Shown here piece after piece: positions 22,371 through 33,200 of a DNA stretch of 64,000 nucleotides. The notes beneath the pieces were generated by a model, which was not told the DNA's origin, did not search any database, and saw only the letters and a program-made list of their open reading frames with translations. Origin of the DNA: Capitulum mitella (Eukaryota; Arthropoda; Thecostraca; Pollicipedomorpha; Pollicipedidae); contig CP099839.1 of NCBI GenBank assembly GCA_030062745.1, positions 24,789,324 to 24,853,323 of the forward strand, read 5' to 3'. Position 1 is the stretch's first letter, and every line of letters starts with the position of its first letter. The translations under genes were made by a program, and so were the position numbers.

Positions 22371-22981
22371 GGGTTTATTTCTAAGCCTCTGCTCGAACTT
22401 CCCAGACTTTTCAGTCTCATGCATTCATCATGCCCATGCATTTTTAAGAGCGTGAAAATAAAAATGAGATGTAGGTGCAGAATGTGGTAAGCCACATTGA
22501 GCAAGTCAATTTTTAACCGCGTGACTGGAACAACAATAGATCCTTTCAACCAACTGACGGTGTAATGAGGTGATGGGCTTCCGATTAATTTCAAATGACA
22601 TGTAGGACGAACCAGACGTCATGGCTGCTATCTTACGTGATTTTCGATTCTGTTCTTTAAATGCACTGATCATTATGCCACATTCGCTGTGTTTAGAGAA
22701 CTTTGCATTTACCTACATGCCACCTCTCATTGCCCGCATGACTACCTGTAAGCGCGTACCAAAATGCAGTTTTCTTTCAGTATTTTTGAGTGCGATTTGT
22801 TTCGCAACAGTTGTGAGCCATTTAACAAAATTTCGGTTTAAACAATAATAGATAATCTAGTTCTTCCAAATTTCGTTACCTCATTAATAACTCATTTGCC
22901 GTATTTGCCAGCTCGGCACTCAGACACAGTGCTACGAATGTTCAAGATGCAGAAAACTGCCACGTGGAATGGGACGTGTTC
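22371..22981. other. No gene recognised
   Basis: AT-rich sequence with only short, unrelated open frames between the retrotransposon tail and the SINE. Confidence 0.45.
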
Positions 22982-23155
22982 GGTAGCATAGTGGGTAGAG
23001 AGCTAATCTCCCCGTCCTAGTAATACGGGTTTGAGCCCTCTCGATATGCAGCCCGCGAGTCAGCTGGGAACTGGTCAGTACTGGGTCAAGCTGACTGAGC
23101 TGACTAACACACGGTCATGTCGCACCCTTGGCGGCACGTTAAACTTTCGCCACAA
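22982..23155 (+). mobile_element. tRNA-derived SINE
   Basis: The 5' part looks like a tRNA gene: an A-box-like TAGCATAGTGG at 22984-22994 and a B-box-like GGTTTGAGCCC at 23028-23038, 44 bp apart as in tRNA promoters. A tRNA-unrelated tail follows, ending with GGCACGTTAAAC near 23130-23144, an ending common in invertebrate SINEs. The tRNA fold is not intact, so it is not a tRNA gene. No other copy was found in the window. Confidence 0.6.
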
Positions 23156-23874
23156 AATCATCCATTACATGGAACTGCGCGATCTCCGAATGTAAGGATT
23201 GGAGTGTTTAGCACGGGCTCCGACCCCTTACATTGCCTATCAAACCATTCGCATCAAATTCAAAAGACAAATATCCTTATGCGTTTTTGGTCAAGAACGC
23301 GTCCTGTTATTTCAAAAAGTAAGTCGGAGTGAGAGCATGCTACAATTCAAATTAATCGTAAATGATTGCTCAATGTCCTGGGGACATAGCCGGGTTGTTG
23401 CCATCATCCGGGATAAAACGGGATTGGTTAGCACGACACATTTTGCAATGTTCCTTTCGCTATGTTTAGATAGTGTTCAAGTACGGACATTTTTCGTGGG
23501 TACAGATACCCGGCTGACCTAAAACAGAATCAGCTTATGCATCCACTGGCTGCGTGATTGCCCATCGTCTTTTTTTAAAGAGAAAGCATTCGTCAGAAGC
23601 CAAGACCTCAAGGCTCTGCGCGTGCGAGCCGCAGCAATCTTTTCGTTGCCCAAGATCAGGTCGAACTTCAAGCGTGAACAAGGATTCCGCGACAGGCCGA
23701 TGGCAGCATGTTGGGGTTTTTCGGTATCTTTGTCCATGTCTCACAGGTTGCGGAAGTACCGCCGTCTCTCTCTGCCGGGGACCAGAAGCGTGAGGCATGT
23801 CCCTCCCCTGTTGCGAATGTAGACGGCTGCGCCCATGAACCGACGAGTCAAGTCGAATGCTCAGCAGTGTTGAG
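23156..23874. other. No gene recognised
   Basis: Moderately GC-rich sequence with overlapping open frames on both strands at 23519-23822. None shows a recognisable domain or convincing splice sites. Confidence 0.4.
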
Positions 23875-24012
23875 CACGCAAGCTGCCTGTCCTGTGGGGA
23901 ACGCTGTCTGCCATATGGCGCATGTCACCCGTCACGTAACTCCCGCCGCTGGTCGTCCGACGCAAGCGACCTGTCGTATGATACCTGTCGCCTGCCACAT
24001 GATGCACGCGGC
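23875..24012. repeat. 21-bp-period minisatellite, left block
   Basis: Diverged units resembling CACATGACGCACGCCGCCTGC. In frame they read as seven-residue repeats with H-M and A-C spaced regularly. The block is separated from its continuation at 24335-24602 by an inserted inverted-repeat element. Confidence 0.7.
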
Positions 24013-24334
24013 AGATTTGTGCTCTGATTCCGAGTTATCCCCCTTCGCCATGTCACCCGCCGCTTGACCTTTCCTCAGGTCAGCTCGTCAACAACGATGG
24101 ATACAGTGAGAAAAGGTTATGCGACCAAAGTTCTTTCACTGTTCAAGCCACCGTTTTCGAGAACACATTAAGAATACCATCGAAAACGGCTGCTCGAACT
24201 GTACATGAGAGAATTTACATAGGCATTAACTTCCCCCTCTGTATCCGCCCTCGCTGGAAGGTCTGTCTGCAGAAGAGTCGGGCGGCGAATGGCGTGACGG
24301 AAGGGGATAATTCGCAATCAGAGCACAAGTCCTA
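24013..24334 (+). mobile_element. ~320-bp inverted-repeat element inserted in the minisatellite
   Basis: The two ends are inverted copies: TTTGTGCTCTGATT near 24016-24029 matches the reverse complement of 24315-24327, and the match continues through a TTATCCCC word, about 30 bp with a few differences. The flanks share GCACGCGGC at 24004-24012 and 24335-24343, which could be a 9-bp target duplication or two copies of the host minisatellite unit. The interior has no coding sequence. Confidence 0.65.
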
Positions 24335-24602
24335 GCACGCGGCCTGTCACATGACGCTCACCGCCCGTCATAAGATGTTTGCCACCTGCCACATGACTCA
24401 GGACGTCATATGAAGCACGCGGCCAGTCACATGACGCGCGCCATTTGTCATATGACGCATGCCTCCTGCCACATGATGCTTGCCGTCTGCCATATGACGT
24501 ATACCGTCCGTCATGTGGCGCACGCCGCCTCTCTCATGATACTTGCTGCTAAATACATGGCGCACGCCGCCTGTTATATGACGCACGGCGCCCGACATCT
24601 CT
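24335..24602. repeat. 21-bp-period minisatellite, right block
   Basis: About 12 diverged units continue the array left of 24013. The + frame from 24410 reads H-M-T-R-A-I-C, H-M-T-H-A-S-C, H-M-M-L-A-V-C and so on. The opposite strand is open as well, which follows from the repeat and is not evidence of a gene. Confidence 0.78.
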
Positions 24603-24979
24603 TTGGATTTATGAATTTCAAAAGAATCAGCGACGCCTCATCTCTGGTCCACAGCCTCCTTCTGGTGACTGTGCTTATTAGCCGAACGGTCTGCAGCGCA
24701 GATGCCCTCCGGCGGACACGTCATGGCTCAGTGTAAACCGACCGTTATCGACATAAATCAATCTGAAGCCGAGCAGGCATGCCACTCAGAATTGAACAGA
24801 TAACTTTCCTGCTATGGGATGATGGCGCACCCCATCCGCTTTTAGCCAGCTCCGATGCATGTGGGTGACCGGGCCGTTAATAAGATGTTTTGAAACGTCC
24901 CAGACCCAGCCGCCTGCGCTCAGTTGACGTCCACCCGGCGGTGACCTCACATTGATGACCGCGTGCCCGATCCTTCTGA

Positions 24980-25340
24980 GAACGTGCAAACCGATCCCCA
25001 GCTTGCCCTTTCGGTCACAAAGACGGGCCCGTTTCACAAACACGGGGCGTCGACCGTCGTGCAGATTACGGGGCGCCCGGCGCGGCGCAGTCCGGACTGG
25101 TCGCGCCGGCTCGCCACCGATCCGCTCTTTATCGCACGGGGCTTAAGCGGTCGGCCATTCCGGTCGTCATTAGCGCCGGCGGCCGCTCCTCGCCGCGCAG
25201 GGCCGGCCACTCGCTCCCACGCTCCCGATCCGCCGCGACTGGCCCCGTGGCGTGCACCTCGCCCAGCGGTCCGGGGTGCGCCGGATTGCATGTTCGCCGG
25301 CTTTGGGCGCCGCGAGGCGGCTGAGCGCCCGGTGCCCGGT
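24980..25340. other. CpG-rich island without recognised gene
   Basis: A 350-bp stretch, much richer in G, C and CpG than the flanks, carries overlapping open frames on both strands. None has a recognisable domain or good splice sites. It could be a promoter of an unseen transcript, or an enhancer. Confidence 0.4.
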
Positions 25341-26893
25341 CGAAGGACACTTTTAAGAGCTGGCTTATTACATAAATTCTGTGGGCCTTCGCCTGAGTCC
25401 AGTAATATACCTTTTGGCACTTGGCAGTGGGTTGTATTCGACGGGAAGGTATTCACGGCTCAAAGTGATGCAATATTTAAAGATTTTGGAAGTGCATGCT
25501 TGGGGTCGTTATCGTACAGCCCATGCTGGCGAGCAAAGACGATTAGTAGAGCCAGCAAGCATCGTTTTCCGTGCTGGAAGGGTACGAAAATGCAGTTTAG
25601 TTTTATTCCCAATGCTATTTTGTTTCCTGCCTCAGAAGAATAGTTTATTCAGTATGAAAGACGCTACCTAACCAGTAATCATAATAAGCATGGGAATAAT
25701 GGATCAGGAGAAGACCAGTCTGGCACTTTTCCAAACATTTTAAGATGAAAACGCCGTTTCTAACCCCATTCTTTTCATCAACGCGATAACCGCATTGTCA
25801 TTGTTTCGTTTGGTTTGGGATGTACCTGCATCCCCAACTTGCTACATACCCTCTGGCGAGGCTATAAATAACGTTCCCGATATGAACGTGTCGGTGTCTC
25901 ATTGCTCTGGCGGACATTGCTTTTTGAGGCAAAGGCATGCTATCAAAAAAGAAATAAAGACAATTAATTTTTCGGAATATGCATGACCACAATGTGTTTA
26001 ATCATATTCATTATGCTCGCGTATTAATCATATTCATTATGCGCACCCAGAACAAATTCATAATCAGAAGCGTCCAAACAGTCTTGATGTTAACGCTGGT
26101 TGAGTACGCTCCGATAAGAAAAAACAGAACGTTTCATTTCAACACACGAATGGCTGTGACCAATATGCCATTTGTCCACGCGTCAGCGCCATCTGAAAGA
26201 TCCGCAGACGTCTTGGTATAGGTGGCAGCACCTACGAAAGAAATGAGGTAGACGTGTGTTACGAAAAATCTCGTAATGGACGCATGCCCTCAGACGCTGT
26301 CACCCAGGGGAGTCAATTTACATTCTTTTGATAGAGCCATGCCCCCCCATGTGGATTTTGGCTTCTCCAAGGCTGATTTAGGCCTCTTCAATATTTTCTG
26401 CCAGTTTTAACAAGGGCTTAATAGCAATTTTTTTATGATTCTTGAGTGATGATATAATAGTTAGTATCTAATTACTCAATGAATGTCCGCAAAAATAAAA
26501 GACTAGCAAAGACGTCCGAAAGGTCGTTTCATACAAGGTCATTTAGATAATGATGATCTTCATAACCAGAAGTAATTCACATGAGCAGGAAATGAACACG
26601 TCTCCTTTCTCTTGCACCAGCGCCTCGACAGCCACTGTCGGAAAATGGGAAATCTCGTTTTTGTTCGACCGAACTCTTGTGCCTTGAACGTTCTTCCCTG
26701 TTTTAAAGTGCTAATTAACAAAAAAACTTTAACTAACGGCTGGTAACAGTCTTAATCAGCACAGCCCAATCAGCCAAATCAGCATGACAGCGCTTTGGAA
26801 ATGTTCGATGACCGTCAGTGATTCTTGAGGTGCAAGCATGTTTGCCCTTTGCCAGTTGGGCAGCAAGTCACGTTTCCAATAATGTCTTACAGC
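25341..26893. other. No gene recognised; contains a diverged repeat at 26310-26425
   Basis: The stretch is AT-rich. Positions 26310-26425 align loosely with 31152-31260, sharing TTTACATTCTTTT, CAATATTTT and CCAGTTTTAA in order, so both belong to one old repeat family. Confidence 0.45.
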
Positions 26894-27169
26894 CAGTAGC
26901 GTAGCCAGATGGGGGTCAGAAGGGTCGGTTGGACCCTCTACCCTCACGGTCAGGGGTTTCTAGGAACTGGCTATCGTTATAAATGATTTGTTTAAAAGAC
27001 AAAAAATGAAAAGTAATGTATGATTATACTCATATGCTCTAGATATGCTGTGTAATAGGGTCAATTTCCCCGTGCTTCCTATGTTTTCAATGCAATGGCC
27101 AAAGTTGTACCAAAGGTTTTTTTATTTTAGCCCCACCCCTACAAAAGAAAATCTAAAAATACGCTACTG
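26894..27169 (+). mobile_element. 276-bp non-autonomous hAT-like element
   Basis: The ends are CAGTAGCGTA and TACGCTACTG, perfect 10-bp inverted repeats. The 8-bp flanks CTTACAGC (26886-26893) and CTTTCAGC (27170-27177) agree at seven of eight positions, fitting a hAT target duplication. The start continues GCCAG then a run of G, like the other elements of this window. No transposase is encoded. Confidence 0.8.
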
Positions 27170-27429
27170 CTTTCAGCCATCCTAACAAAGCTTATCAATC
27201 AAGGGCGGCGGGAGTAGCGGGGCGGGGGACAGCTGTGCCCCAATGGTGATGGGTCTGGGACAACACTACGTTTCTGCCCCCCCCCCCCATTTATGATCTT
27301 GGAGGGCCTCATAAGAAACTGAACAGAAAAGAAAATGGGGATAAAAACGAAGAACAGCTAAAAACCAAAAAAAAGAAAACGTAACTATGCAGGCAAAGAA
27401 GTAGGCACATGGCATGCGTGTTCTTTCAA

Positions 27430-28020
27430 ATCTTACTTTGCTGGGGCCTCAGCTTTCTTCCGGTAGCGTCCTCGAACAGGTTGGACACAAAACTGGCCAG
27501 AGACCGCGAACTTACAATTTTGAAGGGGCCTCGCGGAATGGACCCAGCTGGCCAACCCCGACATACAGTTCCGATGCTGCTAGGGGACCCGGCTTCCATC
27601 CAACAGAGGGCCTCGTTTTCATTACACTCAAAGGTGATCCAGCGGCCAGGCCTCAGATTTTCAGGGGCCTCTGAATTAATAAACCGGGGTGGCCTGCGCT
27701 AGACCGGGGTTCGAACCCCCTGGAGGGCCCCGGCTTAGGTCCGAAAGAGGGCCTCGTACCTATTATCACTCAAAAGCAAAACAGGGCCCGTGAACCTACA
27801 GTTTTTCGAGAGGCCTCACAGGAAGTCTTCGCTAAACCGGTCTGGGTCTCGTGGGGCGTCCCAGCATCCGTTCGTAAGAGGGCCTTGCCCAAATTACGCT
27901 CAGAAGTGACCCAGAGACCGGAAGCTTCCAGCTTTTAAGGGGCTTCGCAAAATGGACCCTGCAGGCCTATGACAGAGTTCGGATATTGTTAGGGAGCTCC
28001 CGGCCTCCATGCGAGAGCGG
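27430..28020 (+). repeat. Tandem repeat of about 140 bp, four diverged copies
   Basis: Landmarks recur in order: AGAGGGCCTCG or a variant at about 27604, 27745 and 27879, and a TTTTNAGGGGCCTC-type word at about 27520, 27658, 27805 and 27937. Spacing is 134-147 bp. Open frames in it reflect the repeat. The GGGGTTCGAACCCC word near 27705 resembles a tRNA B box but is only part of a unit. Confidence 0.75.
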
Positions 28021-29282
28021 AATCTGATTTTTTTGCGTTATCCTCCACTTTTAACATTGCATTGGTTCGTGAAGACTCCTCCACACAATGATTCTTAGGG
28101 CCCAGTCAGTTCAATGTCAACATACAAAGCACATCATTGTGTTATGTATCGTGACATGTTAACGCAAGAACATTGCGTTATGTGCGCAGTGGATGTAAGG
28201 GTTTTCTTAATTTTTGTGTCAAGTCGTAGCACAATTAGACTTGGATTCCGTTGCCACCGCGCCGGTTGCCTCGGCTTCCGACCAGTTGTCTGGCTGAGGA
28301 CGTTAGGAGTTTACGGTGGGAGCAAGCTTTGCCGCACCTGCCGAGTTTAGTGGTTGAATGCCAGAGTTCGCACAACGCACTAGATCGTGGACCTACCCCA
28401 CTCGGTCGAGCGAAATACGACTCCCATTAAGTGAAACATGGAGGTTTTTTGGGGGATGAGGGCCCTTTTTAAGAAAGGGGGCCTCTCAAGATCAAGGGGC
28501 CTGGAAGTTTTGGTATGCCCCCCATGATCAAATACGATCCCCCGCCACTGTTATCAATAGGCACTCTGTGGTGAGATAACAGTTCATTCTTGTGACGGTG
28601 GCGCGTTTGCGGAGTTGTGGGGACAAAAACCATTTAAGGTCGTTGTTCAATGTGTCGCCGCCACATGGAAGATTTTCACACAACGCGAAGCTCCTGCAAC
28701 AAACTGTCCCCGCGCCCTTCTGCTATTCATGGCTCATTGAACTGGTGAAGTGCCATGTTTGGTCTAATGTGTCCTTGAACCACGTTGATACTGTCCATAA
28801 CTGTCCGTTAGGCAGTGGGGAAAATGCCCTTCTGACTTGTGTTCAAGCATGATGTGCTGTTTACAGAAATGTTATGGATACGATGCTGCCAGAGCACCAA
28901 TCTTGCCAAACGGCCTATTGAGAGAAGTCGTGAAAACATACTGCATCAGTTTGAGACAGTGAAGTGACTTGCTGCGCAAACTGCATCTTTGGCTCTTGTT
29001 TGCTGAGAAAGACGCACATTCTTTACGTTAAGATCAGGCTGGGCCGGGTGCTCAGTTGCGCTATTTTTCGCTAGGCGGCGAAAGCTAGTTCAACCTTGGT
29101 CTCGGCTGGAAATAAAGCATAGCATTCTCTTATCTTAACATTAACGGGCCGAGAGAGAAGGGTACGGGGTGGGGCTCATGAATACCTCCCTCAGGTTTTT
29201 GAAGATAGTCCAAAAATAAAAAACGCAGACATGAAAATTGGTGAACCTTTCCACGCATCTTTTTGCATTTTGCGTTAATTTT
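28021..29282. other. No gene recognised
   Basis: Short open frames only. A G-rich patch with element-like character lies at 28440-28530. Confidence 0.4.
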
Positions 29283-29342
29283 TTTAACTCAGGACCACTT
29301 CAGGTCACTGATTCAGGTCAGACGAAGCACGACCATGTTCCA
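29283..29342 (+). repeat. Dispersed repeat with AGGTCA words, copy 1
   Basis: The sequence aligns with 41009-41068 and shares the order ACTC, CAGGTC, CTGAT, CAGGTCA and GACCATGTT. AGGTCA half-sites here therefore came with the repeat. Confidence 0.6.
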
Positions 29343-29704
29343 AGAAATCAAAGTGGCATAACTTTCTTTGAAATCCTTCAGTTTAAATGGAACTTACCAT
29401 ATTGGTAGAACATGACAAATGAAACAGTTATGCTATCTCGGCAGAAAAGTCCAGGTTAATGACCTTAGGTCAGCTAAACTTTCGGACTTTTACGTTTGCT
29501 ATTGAGATTGTGCGTCCGGTACAATGGTTTTGAAGCTGGTACATACGTCATGGTGCTCGTCACATCCTTGGGACAAGCAATTGTACCTCTTGAACTGTGA
29601 CTCGGGGTCACATTATCATCACGTCTCATAACGAATTTTCGGCCGCACAACCGACTAAAATTTGTCGGTATACAGTCTTGGAACATTTATTGGTAGTCAT
29701 CTAT

Positions 29705-29736
29705 ACCTTGGAACCACTTATGTGTGGTTCCAAGGT
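29705..29736. repeat. Perfect hairpin, 13-bp arms
   Basis: ACCTTGGAACCAC at 29705-29717 is the exact reverse complement of 29724-29736, with a 6-nt loop. It is too short for a microRNA precursor on its own. Confidence 0.8.
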
Positions 29737-30526
29737 TGCCACACTCACGTGGGGTAAGAATTTACTTGCCAAGGGTGGCCGAGTCCCTTTTGATCCGGGC
29801 TGACGTGACTAGACGTTTTGAAATATTATCCTTGTTTGCAATGCGAACATACTTTTGTGTGGCTACAGGTGATGAGAACTACACCCATGCCTACTTTCCA
29901 TGCACTTTGTATTGCTTCAGCCCTCCTATTTTTGGTCGCCAGAATAAAAGCCTTTGCGATCGCGAAAACAGTTCCCCACTCTGCCGCCCGACGTCTGTGT
30001 CACGTGAATAATGCTTTGTGGCGCCGGTGTTATGATGTAGAAGAGATAAGACATGAACAGATAGTTTAGGATTTCATGCCGTATTGTCTGTGATCAGTGG
30101 TATGCGACAGGTGATGCGACAGACACCAGAAACACTCGACGTATTGGCGTCAGTATCTTGACCTAGGTTGACCTTGTTAGACTTTATTATGATAGTTGCA
30201 GATTTATTTGCGTGCCAGACACATGTGCGGCGCATTCGAACCAAAACACAATAGTGTACATTCTGGAAAACACGACTCCTGTCTTTACAAAAAGGCTATT
30301 TCCCCTTTCGTTTCCAGTCTTGTTTAAAACGGTCAAATTTGGCCTCGAGTGTCTTTTTCAGCTCCACATACGAAAACCAAGCATTTTTTCTTATTCTTTA
30401 CTTTCTTTGGAGCCACGTGCAGACTTTGGTTATCCGAATTTCTTTGCTAAAATGTCAACAGGGTAATTTGGCATAAGGCGTCCCCGAGTGACCTAAATGT
30501 TGACCTAATGAAAAAACGCAAATGTT

Positions 30527-30606
30527 CAAGGGCTTTCCGACGGTGGTTGGAAAGCCCTTGGCTAAGGACTATAAGCCTCACTTTTCCGGTGGGGCTTATA
30601 GTCCTT
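30527..30606. repeat. Two adjacent hairpins
   Basis: The first has perfect 12-bp arms (30527-30538 and 30549-30560) and a 10-nt loop. The second, three bases later, has 14 perfect pairs (30564-30577 and 30593-30606) and extends to 18 pairs with one G-T pair, leaving a 7-nt loop. The flanks are AT-rich, without a clear target duplication. Confidence 0.8.
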
Positions 30607-31032
30607 GAGATCTTGGGGGGGGTTTCATGACCTCCCTTGCCAGGGAAAGATGGAGGCGAAGATCGGCCTGGTGAAGGTTAAAGTGAGTTATGGGAGTAGT
30701 GCAGGCTACGTTTTACTCTTCAGGTTCCTTTTCGTACGGTTGGGAGAATAAACGACTTAAGATATTGAGGACCATACAGTAAAGCGACATATCAGTAATG
30801 TGAATTATTTCATCACTGCTTATTAACTGTTCTTATCATTTGTTGACGAAAATTCTGTTAATTTAAAGAGCGAAGCGTTGTGGTGTTTCGCTTCCGCATA
30901 TCAGTAGGCTTGAAAGATACAATTTATACAGGCTGGAGCACCCAATATTGCGATTTTGCAGAAGCTGACATCTGTCCGCCTTTGATTTCACAATGAATAT
31001 GAGGTGGGCGAGCGTGTGCGTGTATGTGTATG

Positions 31033-31151
31033 CATAGACGTAGGAACAATGGGAGCCGGGGGGCCATGCCCCCCACTTTTGGGAAAATTTAACATTAGCC
31101 CTATGGGGGAAAACGTCTCTGCCCCCTTTTCTGGTTGTTCCTACGCCGAGG
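31033..31151 (+). mobile_element. Small inverted-repeat element
   Basis: ACGTAGGAACAA at about 31038-31049 is repeated inverted as TTGTTCCTACG at about 31136-31146. A run of G, GGGGCCATGCCCC, lies inside, as in the other small elements here. A target duplication was not clear. The sequence right after it (31152-31260) is the repeat shared with 26310-26425. Confidence 0.5.
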
Positions 31152-31351
31152 GGTGTCGATTTATGTTCTTTTCAATGGGCCTTGGCCCACCCAATACTGA
31201 TCTGGATCCCCCGATGTTGGTTTGGCCCTCAATATTTTTCGCTGGTTTTAAAGGGAAATGAATAATAATAACGAACAGGACGACCGCAGTATATAAGAGA
31301 CGTGTAGAAAGCAAAGAATAAAGTCTAAAGTATCTGCATTTTGTTCTATGT

Positions 31352-31354
<3 letters not shown>

Positions 31355-31395
<41 letters not shown>

Positions 31396-31408
31396 CATAT
31401 ATATATAC
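31355..31408. repeat. (AT)n microsatellite
   Basis: A pure AT run at 31355-31384 is followed by an imperfect continuation to 31408. Confidence 0.95.
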
Positions 31409-31999
31409 AAGGGGATAAAAGCAATTTTTATTGGATAAATAGTAACAAAAACTTATAAAGTTCCGTTGATCCACATAAAGTGGGATAAATCAGTTAAGAA
31501 ACCCACATTTGGGGTGAGGATAAGTTGTCAGGCCCTCGGCTCGACCCCAAACAGAAACCTGCACCCCTGTTTACGCCTCTGTGTGAGCGTGAATATGTAT
31601 AGTTACCCGTTTCAGAGTGAGACGATAATACGTCGTATTTTCTGCAAGCTCTTCGGACTACCTGACTCCAGTTCGTGGCCAGGGGAGCCTTCCGCGGGAT
31701 TCATTAGTCGGAGTCATTTTTCAACAACTGAATAATGTATGTGCACCCAGCGCAAAGGCTCGTGTATTCTTCAAACTCCTTGCGTTTGAGCCTGTTCTGT
31801 CAGCTCTCGTTCGTCTTTTCATCTTGTCATCCAGCGCAGGAGAACTTGCTATGCTCCGGCGCCTATTTCGCATGACGGTCACATTAGTTTTCCTACTGAT
31901 ACTTTCAAGGTTTCAACGCCCTGTGCTTTCGCTCGCGTGCCCTTCCAGTGTCCCGTTTAATCGTACGTGACTTTCCGTTTCATTTAAACGCGCGATTCC

Positions 32000-33200
32000 T
32001 TTGTGTCGCGACCGGCCATTTCCGCCCATCTAAATCGCTGCTTACTTGGCGGCGGATGTGATCGCGCCTGTCCTCCGCACCGTGATCATCTGTCAGAGAT
32101 CCTCCCTCGCCGCGGCTACCCACGTCATCGCGTCGCAGGAGCCCATTGATCGCGCCGGAGGCGTTTCAGCCACCGACGAATTGTTTCTGCTGCCATCGGG
32201 AATCCGGCGCGCGGCGGTTCAAGCACGCGTGCCCCTCGTTATCGCCCGAGTAAACAGGGGTACGGCCGGCGGCGTGCAGCGGGCGGCTGCAGCGGCCGCC
32301 GGCCGAGCCCATGAGCCCGGCCGAGCCTTGAACAACGCTGCCGGCCGACGCGGCCCACAGGATTAACAAACAGCTGCTTCCGGGAGCGGCGACCGGCCGG
32401 CCGAGCTCCGTCGCCGCCCGCTGCCGGAGGACGCGTTCTTAACGAGCGCCATTGCAGGCCGGCCAGGCGCGCCCGGCGAGCGGCTCATCAGCGGGCGACC
32501 TCCATTCGCCGGCACGTGTGAGGCATTGTTCCGGGCGTCCGCGCGGCGCCTGCGCGCTGGGCCCCATCGCTGCGTGAGATGCATGGCGGCGCGAGCACGA
32601 CGACGGAAACCGCGAGCACTCGCCGGTCCGAGCTTCGCGTCCGTTCTGAGGCGCCGCGTACTGAGACTCGCCTCAGCTTCGTGTGCTCGGTCAACACGTG
32701 TTATGGAGGGGCACCGTTGCGTGCCCTCGCGAGCCCGATACTGAGCGAGCCGCCAGCACCAAACGGCCTGGCATCGAGTGGTCTGGGATTCCCGCTGTCT
32801 CCTCAGCGCGGGCTCGGAGGCGGGCCGCGGCGCCGGAGCCCGCGAGTGCCCGCTCCTCGCGGTCTTCGGCAATGCTGTGCGATGGCTCCAACCGCGGGCC
32901 GGGGCCGAGGCTGGACTCGCCCGTGCCCCCCCCCCCCCTCCCGCCGGGTCAGACAGGGGTCCGCCGCGCCGGCCGCTCCCGGCCGACCGCCGACCTGTTG
33001 CCGGCCGTCGGTGGCGGCGGCGCGTCAGAGTCGGCGGCGCCCGGCGGCCATCTGGCCGCCGGCTGAGCGGCGCCGAGGCCGTAAAGCGGCGGACGCGGCG
33101 GTAACTCGCAGCCCCGGCGGCGGTGGCGGCGGCCGCGCGACAGACGCGGCGCGCCCGTACATCCTGCGCCGCCCGTCGCAGCTGGCTCAATGATTCACGC
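32000..33200. other. CpG-rich island without recognised gene
   Basis: A 1.2-kb island of very high GC and CpG content inside AT-rich DNA. Long open frames occur on both strands (328 codons on the - strand at 32363-33349) but overlap each other and show no domain, as expected by chance in such composition. CCGGCC words and a poly-C tract near 32928 are present. It may be a promoter or distal regulatory island. Confidence 0.5.

Noticed and set aside
24398-24736. Histidine/methionine-rich repeat protein on either strand
   Set aside because: Both strands are open only because the 21-bp unit is a multiple of three; there is no start context or splice signal.
27700-27725. Possible tRNA gene (GGTTCGAACCCC word)
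   Set aside because: There is no A box or acceptor stem, and the word is part of a ~140-bp tandem repeat.
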